A DNA stretch of 18,602 bases from NCBI GenBank assembly GCA_035458585.1, contig DATHZN010000006.1, positions 1 through 18,602 of the forward strand, written 5' to 3'. The notes beneath the pieces are model-generated. The model was not told the DNA's origin. It worked only from the letters and a program-made list of their open reading frames with translations, and did not search any database. Both the position numbers and the translations under genes were made by a program. Below are positions 1 to 7,805 of the stretch, one piece after another (the stretch's first letter is position 1; each line of letters opens with the position of its first letter). The stretch comes from Marinobacterium_E sp035458585. GTDB lineage: Bacteria; Pseudomonadota; Gammaproteobacteria; Pseudomonadales; Balneatricaceae.

Positions 1-681
1 GTACGTGAGTCAGCGTTGTCGCTGATGACCCATGCGGGGCCTGAGATAGGTGTCGCCTCAACCAAAGCGTTCACCTCTCAATTAGTCGCACTGATGCTAA
101 CCACGATTGCTCTGGGCCGACGCAATGGACTAAGTGGAGAGGCTGAAGCTGAGATTGTCGCTCAGCTGCGTACTCTGCCTAATCTGACCAAAGAGGTGCT
201 GGATCTCGACCTTGAAGTTCGTGCGATGTCAGCCGCCTTTGCCGAGAAGCATCACTCACTATTTCTTGGCCGTGGTGCGCTATATCCGATAGCGATGGAA
301 GGGGCCCTCAAACTCAAAGAGATCTCATACATTCATGCTGAGGCCTATCCGGCAGGTGAGCTTAAGCATGGACCACTTGCCCTGGTTGATAAGGAGATGC
401 CCGTTGTTACCGTTGCACCACGTAACGACATGCTGGATAAACTCAAGGCGAACCTGCAGGAGGTGAGGGCACGCGGTGGCGAGCTATTTGTCTTCGCTGG
501 TGAACAGGCTCTTGAGACCCAAGAGGGGATGCACGTTATTCAGTTACCGGAAGTGCCGCGCTGGATTGAGCCATTGATCTACACTATCCCACTGCAGCTG
601 CTCTCCTACCACGTGGCTGTTTTGAAGGGGACTGATGTTGACCAACCGCGTAACTTGGCTAAATCGGTGACCGTTGAGTAA
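1..681 (+). CDS. glmS: Glutamine--fructose-6-phosphate aminotransferase (isomerizing), C-terminal part
   Basis: This is the 3' end of glmS; the 5' part lies outside the window. GlmS converts fructose-6-phosphate and glutamine to glucosamine-6-phosphate, the first step toward UDP-GlcNAc for peptidoglycan and LPS, in the cytoplasm. The visible 226 residues cover most of the second SIS (sugar isomerase) domain. They show the family hallmarks ALKLKEISYIHAEAY and ELKHGPLAL, which contain the isomerase Glu and His, and end in DQPRNLAKSVTVE, which contains the Lys that forms a Schiff base with the sugar. The N-terminal glutaminase domain and first SIS domain, about 380 residues in the E. coli family member, are missing only because of the window edge. 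The reading frame is open from base 1, so an internal TTG at 16 is not a real start. The TAA stop is followed within 20 bases by the acetyltransferase gene, suggesting co-transcription. Confidence 0.97.
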   Translation, partial: VRESALSLMTHAGPEIGVASTKAFTSQLVALMLTTIALGRRNGLSGEAEAEIVAQLRTLPNLTKEVLDLDLEVRAMSAAFAEKHHSLFLGRGALYPIAMEGALKLKEISYIHAEAYPAGELKHGPLALVDKEMPVVTVAPRNDMLDKLKANLQEVRARGGELFVFAGEQALETQEGMHVIQLPEVPRWIEPLIYTIPLQLLSYHVAVLKGTDVDQPRNLAKSVTVE

Positions 682-699
682 AGGCCTGAGGAGGCGCGC

Positions 700-1134
700 T
701 TGAATATTCGTGAGCTGCAAGAGTCGGATTACTCGGAATGGGCGCGTCTCTATACAGGCTACAAAGCCTTTTACGAGGTGCCAGTTCATGAACATGATTT
801 GCGAACCGCTTTCCAATGGATCCTGGATGAGCACAATCCGCAGTATGGTTTTGTCGTAGAGGAAGAGGGGAGTCTGATCGCGCTGGCGCACTATCAGTTA
901 CACCCCAACCCACTGTCAGCCTCCTACAGGATGTATCTGAATGATCTTTTCGTCGATCCAGATCATCGGGAAAAGGGGTGTGCCAGCAGAGTTATTGAGA
1001 CACTGGTGACAATTTGTCGCAATGAGGGGTTCGAGCGCCTACGTTGGGTGACCGCAGAAGACAACTATCGGGCTCGGTCGCTTTACGATAGGGTCGCGCA
1101 GAAGAGCAACTTCATTATTTATGACGCAAGTTAA
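700..1134 (+). CDS. GNAT family N-acetyltransferase
   Basis: A 144-residue single-domain GNAT acetyltransferase, predicted to transfer an acetyl group from acetyl-CoA to an amine; the substrate cannot be told from the sequence. The acetyl-CoA-binding motif A is visible at about residues 82-100 (LFVDPDHREKGCASRVIE, with the R-x-x-G-x-A core at 90-95). Motif B follows at about 118-131 (TAEDNYRARSLYDRV, with the conserved Asn and Tyr). The start is TTG at 700, chosen because a strong GAGGAGG ribosome site sits at 688-694 with 5-base spacing and no ATG gives a full N-terminus. The gene lies 18 bases after glmS on the same strand and is probably read from the same message. The family is certain; the role is unknown. 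Confidence 0.9.
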   Translation: MNIRELQESDYSEWARLYTGYKAFYEVPVHEHDLRTAFQWILDEHNPQYGFVVEEEGSLIALAHYQLHPNPLSASYRMYLNDLFVDPDHREKGCASRVIETLVTICRNEGFERLRWVTAEDNYRARSLYDRVAQKSNFIIYDAS

Positions 1135-1150
1135 GTGGACAGACAGTCAA

Positions 1151-2020
1151 TTACGCTGAAGTGCGCCGTGAACGGCGCCGCAGCATGGTCAGTAGCCCAC
1201 CCGCGACGATTAACGCCCCTCCGACCACAGTTTCTATGCTAGGCACCTCATTTAAGATGATCAGTGCCGCCAGAGTTGCAAACAGCAAAAGCGTGTAGTT
1301 GAACGGCTGTAAACTAGCCGCATCGGCAAACTCCATCGCGCGGATAAATAGTAGTTGTGAGCTAATGTTCATCAAGCTCACCAGGGCCAGTAACCCCCAC
1401 TGACTCATTGAAGGGTTCTGCCAGGTCGCGACGCCGAAGGGCAGTGCGATGAGAAAGCCAACAACACCCATATAAAGAAGGTGGGTCCTCAGCTTATCCC
1501 GTGCACTTAGATATTTACTTGCAATAGCGTAACTGGCCAGCGCGGTTGCACCTGCTAATGGGTAGAGCAGATCTGTGTCAAAACTCGTTGCACCGGGACG
1601 CACGATAAATAGCGTTCCGGCGAATCCCAGCAAAACCGCTAGCAGATGGCTGGGTCTAAAGGACTCTTTGAGTATGAGCCAAGCCATGACAAGCGCAATG
1701 AGGGGAAACAACGCCACAATTGAATGAGCTTTAGCAATCGGCATCAGCACAAACGAGAAGTTAATCAGCGCGATTTCAAGCATTGAGAGTGAAGCACGAC
1801 CTATCTGCATCTTGGGCGCGCTTGAGCGCAGTGCGCGGAGAGAGCCGGCAAGGCCGCCAGCCAGCAGTATCGCGAACAGCGCAAAACTGAAGTAGCGCAC
1901 GCTGAGCAACTGCCCCAGGGGCAGCCCGCCGGTCAACAGTATCTTGGTTATGATGTCTTGTATGGCGAACGAGAGCATGGAGCCCATGCATAACAGGATG
2001 CCGAGAGTGGTACGCTGCAT
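1151..2020 (-). CDS. EamA/DMT family transporter
   Basis: A 289-residue inner-membrane protein of the drug/metabolite transporter superfamily, made of two EamA repeats. About ten hydrophobic helices can be read along its length. The first runs from ILLCMGSMLSFAIQDIITK near the N-terminus, and the second repeat starts near LLYPLAGATALASYAIASKYL. The C-terminus is a basic cytoplasmic tail (LRRRSRRTSA). Members export amino acids, metabolites or drugs, and the substrate here cannot be assigned. It lies 115 bases downstream of putA on the same strand, so read-through from putA is possible, but no link to proline is shown. The ATG at 2018-2020 has no clear Shine-Dalgarno sequence. It converges with the acetyltransferase gene, with a 16-base gap. 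Confidence 0.9.
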   Translation of the reverse strand: MQRTTLGILLCMGSMLSFAIQDIITKILLTGGLPLGQLLSVRYFSFALFAILLAGGLAGSLRALRSSAPKMQIGRASLSMLEIALINFSFVLMPIAKAHSIVALFPLIALVMAWLILKESFRPSHLLAVLLGFAGTLFIVRPGATSFDTDLLYPLAGATALASYAIASKYLSARDKLRTHLLYMGVVGFLIALPFGVATWQNPSMSQWGLLALVSLMNISSQLLFIRAMEFADAASLQPFNYTLLLFATLAALIILNEVPSIETVVGGALIVAGGLLTMLRRRSRRTSA

Positions 2021-2135
2021 TAATAAGTCGAGTCCGGGAAGGGTTTGCGCTCTGTTAAGTCACAGGGTTATAGCAAACCCCTCCGGATATGTCTGCAGAA
2101 AATATTAGTGGTTATGCGCTACCGCCAGGGCTACA

Positions 2136-5100
2136 TCAGCACTGCTCCATCAAGAGTGCCGCGTTACCGCCAGATGCAGTGGTATCCTCACAGATGTGCT
2201 GCTCGCGGAAGTGACGTACCGACTCAGCCTTATCGCTCAGTAACGGCAGAATAGCACCCTCCTGCTGCGCCAGAAGTTTGCGTAACTCCCGAGCAAAATC
2301 AACACTGGAACTCAGGCTGATACCCGCTTTGCCCTCAAGCTCAGCCAGGAGTTCTGGCGAAGCCTCTCCCTGTACGTGCAGCAGAGGCAAGTCCGATGAT
2401 ACTGGGTTTTCTGGGCCCTGCGAACATACAACCAGTGTTGGATTGCCAGCTTTTGCGGCTGCAACGGCCTGAGACCAGCAGTTGGTATCACCGGCAACGA
2501 CCCAGTAACCACGTGCGGCACGGTAGAGTTCATTCTTCTCGCCGGTAACTCCGGGGCATTCAAGCTCAAGCGATGGAGCAGCTGGCACGAAGCGCTGTTT
2601 CAGTTCGCTCCATGCCTGCATGACTGAATCTGTATTCGGAGTCCCAACGGGTCTCCAGTCACTGACTGCCGACTCGGGTTTGAGCAGGTTACCTAGGTAG
2701 TGTGGACCACCCGCTTTAGGCCCGGTACCCGAGAGTCCCTCACCACCGAATGGCTGAGAACCAACGATCGCACCAATCTGGTTGCGGTTGATGTAGCAGT
2801 TACCAACGCGCAGAGCATTACTTAACGCCTGTGTTCGGCTCTGAATGCGCGAGTGCACGGCAAACGTTAGCCCATAACCTCGTGCGTTGATTGCGTCGAC
2901 GACTTGGTCAAGCTGGTCTGCTTCATAAGGCGCAATATGCAGAATTGGTCCAAACCGCTCGAAATCAAGGTCGTCAATGCCGCTCACCTTGAGCAGTGTC
3001 GGCACAACAAAATGGCCTGCTGTCGTATCTGCAGGTGTCTGGTAAAGAACGCGATCCTTGTGCTCGTCTATATAAGCGTTTAATGCTTTAGCGGAACGCT
3101 CATCGATCACAGGACCCAGATCGGTCTCCAATTTTGATGGATCGCCGACGGTGAGAAGTGCCATAGCCCCCTGAATCATCTCAACGATCTGTGGGTAAGC
3201 CTCCGCCTGGACATAGAGCATGCGCAACGCAGAGCAACGTTGGCCGGCGCTTTGAAACGCAGAGGCAACGACCGCCTTGACCACCTGCTCAGGTAACGCA
3301 GTCGCGTCCGCGATCATCGCGTTCAATCCCCCGGTCTCTGCCACGAGCAGCGTGTCCGGCGCAGCGTTCTGTGCTAGTGCACGCTCAATATGTTTAGCGG
3401 TTGCGGTAGAGCCGGTGAATATCACAGCATTCACCTCAGGGTGAGATACCAAAGCCTGGCCCTGTTCTGCGCCAGTTCCGAGTATCAGCTGTACCAGAGG
3501 TTGTGGAATACCTGCCTCGTGCCAGAGCGCAATTGCTTTACGTGCAACCAGACTGGTCTGCTCAGCCGGCTTTGCAAGCACCGCATTGCCGGCCCCTACA
3601 GCCGCAGCAATTTGTCCGGTAAAGATCGCCAGCGGGAAGTTCCAAGGAGAGATACAGACAGCAACACCTCGCGCTTCGCAGTTTGCTGCCAGCTCATCTG
3701 TCTGGTCAGCGTAGTAGCGAAGAAAATCAACCGCTTCGCGGATCTCGTTAATGGCATCGGCCAGTGTTTTGCCCGCTTCGCGCGCAAGCAGTGACAGAAG
3801 TTCAGGCGTATCGCGTTCGTAAAGATCGGCAATCACACGTAGCAGCGCGCCACGGTCGCTGCGTTGTTGCCATTGTGACTGTGCGTCGCGCGCGCATTGG
3901 AAGGCGCTCTCGATCTTAGATATATCAAAGTTGTTATAGCGGCCGACCAGTTCGCCAGAGTAGGGTGTCAGGACCTCAACATCTCCCGATGCTCCCCAAA
4001 TATGATCATTAAAGAGTGACCGGCTTACCAGTAGTGCGTCGACTTCACAACGCTCCCCCAGATCGAATCCGCGAGAGTTCTTACGAACTGCGAATATCTC
4101 GCTGCCTTTGGTTACAGCATTTGCCTGCATTGGCTTTTGTAACGGGCTCTGCACAACCTTAGCTGCAGGGATATTTTCATCTGCCAACTGACTAACAAAG
4201 GATGAGTTCGCGCCATTCTCCAGCAGGCGGCGCACCAAGTACGCGAGCAGATCCTTATGGGTGCCGACAGGGGCATAGATTCGGCATCCGGTTTTGTGGG
4301 AGTCGAGAAGCTGTTGATGCAGTGCCTCGCCCATCCCGTGCAGACGTTGCATCTCAAAACGTATACCGGCCATCTTGGCCCAATTGAGCACACAAGCCGC
4401 TGTTTGTGCATTATGCGTCGCAAATTGAGGATAAATGCGATCACCATAGCGAATCAGTTTGCGCGCGCAGGCGAGGTAGCTGATATCCGTATGGTGTTTG
4501 GCGGTGAACACCGGGAACTGATCGAGGCCCTGCTCCTGTGCGAGTTTAATCTCGGTATCCCAGTAAGCACCTTTTACCAGACGCACCATGAGTTTGCGGT
4601 CGCTGGCTTCGGCCCAGCGGTACAGCTGATCAATCACGCTGTAGGCCTTTCGGTTATAAGCTTGTACGACAATGCCCAAACCTTCCCAGCCACGTAACTC
4701 TGGTGCTTCAATCAAATTTCGAATGATATCGAGTGAGATCTCCAGTCGTGCACACTCTTCTGCATCTATGTTCAGACCGATGTTATGTTGTTTTGCTAAA
4801 ACACAGAGGCTTAACATGCGCTCGCTAAGTTGTAAAACGGCATTCGCCTCGTTAAAGAGTTCGTAGCGAGGGTGCAGGGCCGATAACTTCACAGAGATGC
4901 CAGGATTTTTCTCAATCGCTTCTGATTTTGCCTGTGCAATTAGTGCAAGCAGAGCCTGCTTGTAGGATTCATAATAGCGATCAGCATCGGCCTGAGTGTA
5001 TGCCGCTTCACCGAGCATATCGTAGGAGAAGGTGTATCCCTGCGCTTCCAGTTTTTGAGCTCGGCTCTGTGCTCCGCTAATAGTTTCGCCCAGAACGAAC

Positions 5101-5567
5101 GCGCGGCCCATTAGACGCATGCCAGCACCCACGCCGATGCGCATCGCAGTCAGAATTGCCTTTCGGATCGGCTTAATGTTGAGAGCAGCGCTACTCAGTT
5201 GTAGTCCTGCACTGGCTGCGTGGACGAGTAGTCCCGGTTTTTCGCTTTTTGGCTTCCAGTTGCGGTGTGCCAATTTGTCCATAATCAACGCGTTTGCAGT
5301 GCTTGTGTCGGGCACGCGCTGGTAGGCCTCCGCAAGCGTCATCAATGAGAGACCCTCAGTGGTATCCAGAGGGTAGGCGCGCAAAAACTGCTCAAGGATG
5401 GATGCGCGGTAGTTGGACCGGATGTCACTGACCAGTGTTACCGCCTGCTGCTGCAGATCGGTAGAGATAGATGCGTGCAACTGCTCAGCTTCAATTAATT
5501 GAACCAACTGGTCCAGCTCAGCGTGGTCGTTGGCCGGTATCTGTATATGCTTGCTCTGCGCGTTCAT
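2136..5567 (-). CDS. putA: Bifunctional proline dehydrogenase / L-glutamate gamma-semialdehyde dehydrogenase
   Basis: PutA oxidises proline to glutamate in two steps: FAD-dependent proline dehydrogenase, then NAD-dependent P5C/glutamate-semialdehyde dehydrogenase, with channelling between sites. The protein has 1143 residues from the chosen ATG. The proline dehydrogenase barrel covers about 150-460, with RLVKGAYWDTEIKLAQ (329-344), YPQFATHNAQTA and the paired substrate-binding arginines in LAYLVRRLLENGAN (446-447). The aldehyde dehydrogenase covers about 530-1000, with FTGSTATA, the general-base Glu in ETGG (744) and the nucleophile in SAGQRCSA (Cys778). A C-terminal extension ends in the conserved EDTTASGGNAALL tail typical of long PutAs. 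The E. coli-type N-terminal ribbon-helix-helix DNA-binding domain is absent, making this a type-B-like PutA. ATG at 5567 is preferred over an upstream TTG (5594) because GAGGA lies just before it and the likely -10 box overlaps the TTG. A divergent Lrp-type gene is adjacent. Confidence 0.97.
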   Translation of the reverse strand: MNAQSKHIQIPANDHAELDQLVQLIEAEQLHASISTDLQQQAVTLVSDIRSNYRASILEQFLRAYPLDTTEGLSLMTLAEAYQRVPDTSTANALIMDKLAHRNWKPKSEKPGLLVHAASAGLQLSSAALNIKPIRKAILTAMRIGVGAGMRLMGRAFVLGETISGAQSRAQKLEAQGYTFSYDMLGEAAYTQADADRYYESYKQALLALIAQAKSEAIEKNPGISVKLSALHPRYELFNEANAVLQLSERMLSLCVLAKQHNIGLNIDAEECARLEISLDIIRNLIEAPELRGWEGLGIVVQAYNRKAYSVIDQLYRWAEASDRKLMVRLVKGAYWDTEIKLAQEQGLDQFPVFTAKHHTDISYLACARKLIRYGDRIYPQFATHNAQTAACVLNWAKMAGIRFEMQRLHGMGEALHQQLLDSHKTGCRIYAPVGTHKDLLAYLVRRLLENGANSSFVSQLADENIPAAKVVQSPLQKPMQANAVTKGSEIFAVRKNSRGFDLGERCEVDALLVSRSLFNDHIWGASGDVEVLTPYSGELVGRYNNFDISKIESAFQCARDAQSQWQQRSDRGALLRVIADLYERDTPELLSLLAREAGKTLADAINEIREAVDFLRYYADQTDELAANCEARGVAVCISPWNFPLAIFTGQIAAAVGAGNAVLAKPAEQTSLVARKAIALWHEAGIPQPLVQLILGTGAEQGQALVSHPEVNAVIFTGSTATAKHIERALAQNAAPDTLLVAETGGLNAMIADATALPEQVVKAVVASAFQSAGQRCSALRMLYVQAEAYPQIVEMIQGAMALLTVGDPSKLETDLGPVIDERSAKALNAYIDEHKDRVLYQTPADTTAGHFVVPTLLKVSGIDDLDFERFGPILHIAPYEADQLDQVVDAINARGYGLTFAVHSRIQSRTQALSNALRVGNCYINRNQIGAIVGSQPFGGEGLSGTGPKAGGPHYLGNLLKPESAVSDWRPVGTPNTDSVMQAWSELKQRFVPAAPSLELECPGVTGEKNELYRAARGYWVVAGDTNCWSQAVAAAKAGNPTLVVCSQGPENPVSSDLPLLHVQGEASPELLAELEGKAGISLSSSVDFARELRKLLAQQEGAILPLLSDKAESVRHFREQHICEDTTASGGNAALLMEQC

Positions 5568-5712
5568 GGTTAGATCCTCGTATTGATGTCGCAAGTATAG
5601 GATCTTCGCTGCTATAAAAAGGACTAATTATTGTTTATTATGACGACAATATGACTTAATTAAGTGTATTGTTAAGTTTATAAATTAATTAAAAATAATA
5701 AATGTGGTGAAT
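5568..5712. promoter_or_regulatory. Divergent control region between putA and the Lrp-type regulator
   Basis: This 145-base gap is strongly AT-rich compared with the flanking genes. It holds a perfect 12-base palindrome, ACTTAATTAAGT, at 5654-5665, further AT-rich dyads such as TTTATAAA (5677-5684), and an ATTGT/ACAAT pair flanking about 5630-5650. On the minus strand a TATACT box (5594-5599) would start a putA transcript near 5587, about 20 bases before the ATG. No good -35 is spaced from it, as expected for an activator-dependent promoter. Lrp-family proteins bind AT-rich degenerate palindromes, so this is the expected site for the adjacent regulator. The binding itself is inference. Confidence 0.55.
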
Positions 5713-6180
5713 ATGTCTAAATCAGATCTGGATTCCTACGACCGTGCGATTCTCAAGACGCTCGAGCGAAATGGGCGAATAACGGTAACGGAATTGGCTG
5801 ATAGAGTTGGGCTGTCTAAAACCCCCTGTCAGATACGCATGAAACGGCTAGAGTCGCGCGGCTACATTAGGGGCTATGCGGCGATCATGGACTATGGTTT
5901 GTTAGATACGAACCATATCGCTTTTGTGCAGGTTAAGCTGAGCGATACGCGCGCGGTAGCCCTGCAAGCATTTTACCGTGCTGTCGCTGAAGTGTCAGAG
6001 ATCGAGGAGTGCCACATGATGGCGGCAGATTTTGATTACATTCTAAAGGTTCGGACGAAGGACATTGCCAGCTATCGCACGGTGTTAGGAGAGACGATCT
6101 CTGAACTGCCGTACGTTGCGAGCACGTCAACTTTTGTTTGCATGGAAGCTGTCAAAGAGCATGGGCAGCTCTTTGACTAG
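5713..6180 (+). CDS. Lrp/AsnC family transcriptional regulator, PutR-like
   Basis: A 155-residue regulator with the standard Lrp/AsnC layout. An N-terminal winged helix-turn-helix (about 6-55) includes LDSYDRAILKTLERNGRI and the recognition helix SKTPCQIRMKRLE. A RAM/effector-binding alpha-beta domain follows (about 65-150), with the family's VSEIEECHMMAADFDYILKV segment. It is divergent from putA, the arrangement known for PutR proteins that activate putA in response to proline. As this PutA lacks its own DNA-binding domain, local control by this protein is a reasonable inference. In-frame GTG codons at 5704 and 5707 are possible earlier starts; ATG at 5713 was chosen because it gives the usual short N-terminus, but its GGTGA ribosome site is very close, so the start is uncertain. 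It probably regulates itself too. Confidence 0.92.
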   Translation: MSKSDLDSYDRAILKTLERNGRITVTELADRVGLSKTPCQIRMKRLESRGYIRGYAAIMDYGLLDTNHIAFVQVKLSDTRAVALQAFYRAVAEVSEIEECHMMAADFDYILKVRTKDIASYRTVLGETISELPYVASTSTFVCMEAVKEHGQLFD

Positions 6181-6544
6181 CAGAGGAGCTGCTTGCTGAA
6201 TAGTTTTACCTAAAAAAGTGTTTTATGTAGTCTTATTGTAATGTTTATGAAATTTATTTAAATAAGATGCCTAAATTTAAAGGCTATTTAGGTGAATTGC
6301 ATACTGTGAGTCTGTGTAAAATAGCAATGCCTGTACAGACTGATCAGGTTGCGGTTGCAATCGGTTTCACAGAGTGGAGCGTATGAGTGGCTTAGTGCTG
6401 CTTAATGAGTTGTTACCTGATCTAAAGATCGGTACCCTTGTGCAGATGTGAGTCTGGTCTGGCCAGCCGAAGCTGGTTTGCGAGGCCCCTCATGTTATGC
6501 AGTGCAAAATGATTTCGAATCGTACGAATTATTAGGAGAAAACG
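6181..6544 (+). promoter_or_regulatory. Long leader region upstream of the LIV-type transport operon
   Basis: This 364-base stretch has no sizeable gene. Its first 120 bases are AT-rich, especially 6210-6290, and are likely to carry promoter or activator sites; I cannot fix one promoter with confidence. The second half is less AT-rich and contains a 22-codon leucine-rich ORF (6383-6451). One hairpin lies inside that ORF (GATC-TAAA-GATC core, 6414-6434). A second lies just after it (CCAGC-CGAA-GCTGG, 6463-6476, followed by TTT). The binding-protein gene's ribosome site, AGGAGA, is at 6534-6539. Confidence 0.5.
6383..6451 (+). CDS. Possible leucine-rich leader peptide (22 aa)
   Basis: A short ATG-to-TGA frame encoding MSGLVLLNELLPDLKIGTLVQM. 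Seven of 22 residues are Leu, with two Val and one Ile. Most of the Leu codons are of the less common types (TTA, TTG, CTA, CTT). A GGAG motif at 6376-6379 precedes the ATG with only 3 bases of spacing. It lies in the leader of a branched-chain amino-acid-type transporter and is associated with two hairpins, which resembles attenuation leaders in outline. The post-ORF hairpin lacks a strong T-run, and the Leu codons are not in a block, so it may be a chance ORF. Confidence 0.25.
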   Translation: MSGLVLLNELLPDLKIGTLVQM

Positions 6545-7741
6545 ATGAAGAAACTGGCTCTCGCCCTCGCCGTATCATCAATGGTGTCAGGTGCAGCTAT
6601 CGCTGGCGGTCACTCTAAAGATGTTAAGCTTGGGATCGCTTTAGGTTTCACTGGTCCGGCTGAATCTCTCGCTGCCGATATGGCTGCTGGCGCTGAAATG
6701 GCAATCGAGGAGGTCTCGAACTCTGGTATGCTACTCGGTGGCGCCAAGGTGAGCGTTGCACGCGCAGACTCTACCTGTGTCGATGCAGCAGCCGCTGCGG
6801 CTGCAGCTGAGCGACTGATCTCTGCTGAGAAAGTAGACTCAATCATTGGCGCACTCTGCTCAGGTGCCACTATTTCAATTCTGCAGAACGTAGCGATGCC
6901 ACAGGGCGTAGTACTGTTCTCGCCATCAGCGACCTCTCCAGCGCTGTCAACACTGGAAGATAACGGTTACTTCTTCCGTGCATCTCCATCTGATGCTCGT
7001 CAGGGTCAGGTAATTGCTGAGATGTTGGTTGAAAAAGGCTACAAGTCTATCGCGATGACCTACACCAACAATGACTACGGTAAGGGACTGGCTGACAGCA
7101 TCGAGTCAAACTACACCGCAGCGGGTGGTAAAGTGACTATCAACGCTCCGCACGAAGACGGCAAGGGTGATTACGGCGCCGAAGTGGGTGCATTGGCTCA
7201 GGCTGGTGGTGATATCTTGGTTGTAGCGGGCTACCTTGATCAGGGTGGTAAGGGAATCATCCAGTCGTCACTGGACGCAGGTGCTTTCGATCACTTCTTC
7301 CTGCCAGACGCTATGATCGGCGAAAGTCTGACATCAGCGATTGGTCCTGACCTGAACGGTTCAATCGGCACTGTTCCAGGCACAGACAGCCCAGGGTCGG
7401 CCTCTTACGTTGATATGTTTACAGCTAAGATGGGAGCTGCTCCAGGACCATACTCTGATTACTCATACGACGCAGCAGCCATGACACTGTTGGCAATGCA
7501 GGCAGCAGGTTCAAAAGACTCGAAAGTATTTAAAGATCACGTGTTCCACATCGCCAATGCTCCGGGTGAGAAAATTTACCCAGGGGAACTGGCTAAAGGT
7601 CTGGAAATACTGGCAGCTGGTGGTGACATTGACTACGTTGGCGCCACTGCAGTTGAGCTGATCGGCGGCGGTGAGTCAGCCGGTAGCTACCGTGAGATTC
7701 TGGTCAAAGACCAGCAGAACACGACTGTTCAGTACCGCTAA
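6545..7741 (+). CDS. LIV/HAAT-family ABC transporter periplasmic substrate-binding protein
   Basis: A 398-residue periplasmic binding protein of the Peripla_BP_6 (leucine/isoleucine/valine) family. It captures an amino acid or similar ligand and delivers it to the LivHM permease. A clear Sec signal peptide, MKKLALALAVSSMVSGAAIA, is cut around residue 20. The mature protein opens with VKLGIALGFTGPAESLAADM, the family's first strand and binding loop. Cys78 and Cys105 could form the N-lobe disulfide seen in LivJ/LivK proteins. An eight-alanine run sits at 81-88. Later blocks such as YTNNDYGKGLADSIES match the family. ATG at 6545 has an AGGAGA site at 6534-6539. It is the first gene of the cluster, separated from the ATPase genes by a hairpin terminator that would favour higher binding-protein expression. 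The exact ligand (branched-chain amino acids, other amino acids or amides) is not readable. Confidence 0.93.
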   Translation: MKKLALALAVSSMVSGAAIAGGHSKDVKLGIALGFTGPAESLAADMAAGAEMAIEEVSNSGMLLGGAKVSVARADSTCVDAAAAAAAAERLISAEKVDSIIGALCSGATISILQNVAMPQGVVLFSPSATSPALSTLEDNGYFFRASPSDARQGQVIAEMLVEKGYKSIAMTYTNNDYGKGLADSIESNYTAAGGKVTINAPHEDGKGDYGAEVGALAQAGGDILVVAGYLDQGGKGIIQSSLDAGAFDHFFLPDAMIGESLTSAIGPDLNGSIGTVPGTDSPGSASYVDMFTAKMGAAPGPYSDYSYDAAAMTLLAMQAAGSKDSKVFKDHVFHIANAPGEKIYPGELAKGLEILAAGGDIDYVGATAVELIGGGESAGSYREILVKDQQNTTVQYR

Positions 7742-7755
7742 GGTATAGACCCAAC

Positions 7756-7792
7756 AAAGGCTCGGAATTCGCAAGGGTTCCGGGCCCTTTTT
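7756..7792 (+). terminator. Intrinsic (probably leaky) terminator between binding-protein and ATPase genes
   Basis: GGCTCGGAA (7759-7767) pairs with TTCCGGGCC (7778-7786) as a 9-base-pair stem containing one G-T pair, with a 10-base loop. It is followed by TTTTT at 7788-7792. Upstream AAA can extend the stem with one bulge. It lies 17 bases after the binding-protein stop and 13 bases before livG. The layout suggests partial termination that lowers expression of the membrane components relative to the binding protein. Confidence 0.82.
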
Positions 7793-7805
7793 ACATCTGA
7801 GCATT

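Noticed and set aside
1163..1178. GC-rich hairpin GCGCCGT/ACGGCGC between convergent genes
   Set aside because: It lies in the last codons of the EamA gene, encoding its Arg-rich tail, and lacks a T-run on either strand, so it is not called as a terminator.
2118..2173. Repeated TACCGCCAG near the putA stop
   Set aside because: Only two 9-base copies, one inside the putA coding region; consistent with chance.
4257..4697. 146-residue plus-strand ORF opposite putA
   Set aside because: It lies wholly inside the strongly conserved putA coding sequence on the other strand and has no recognisable domain.
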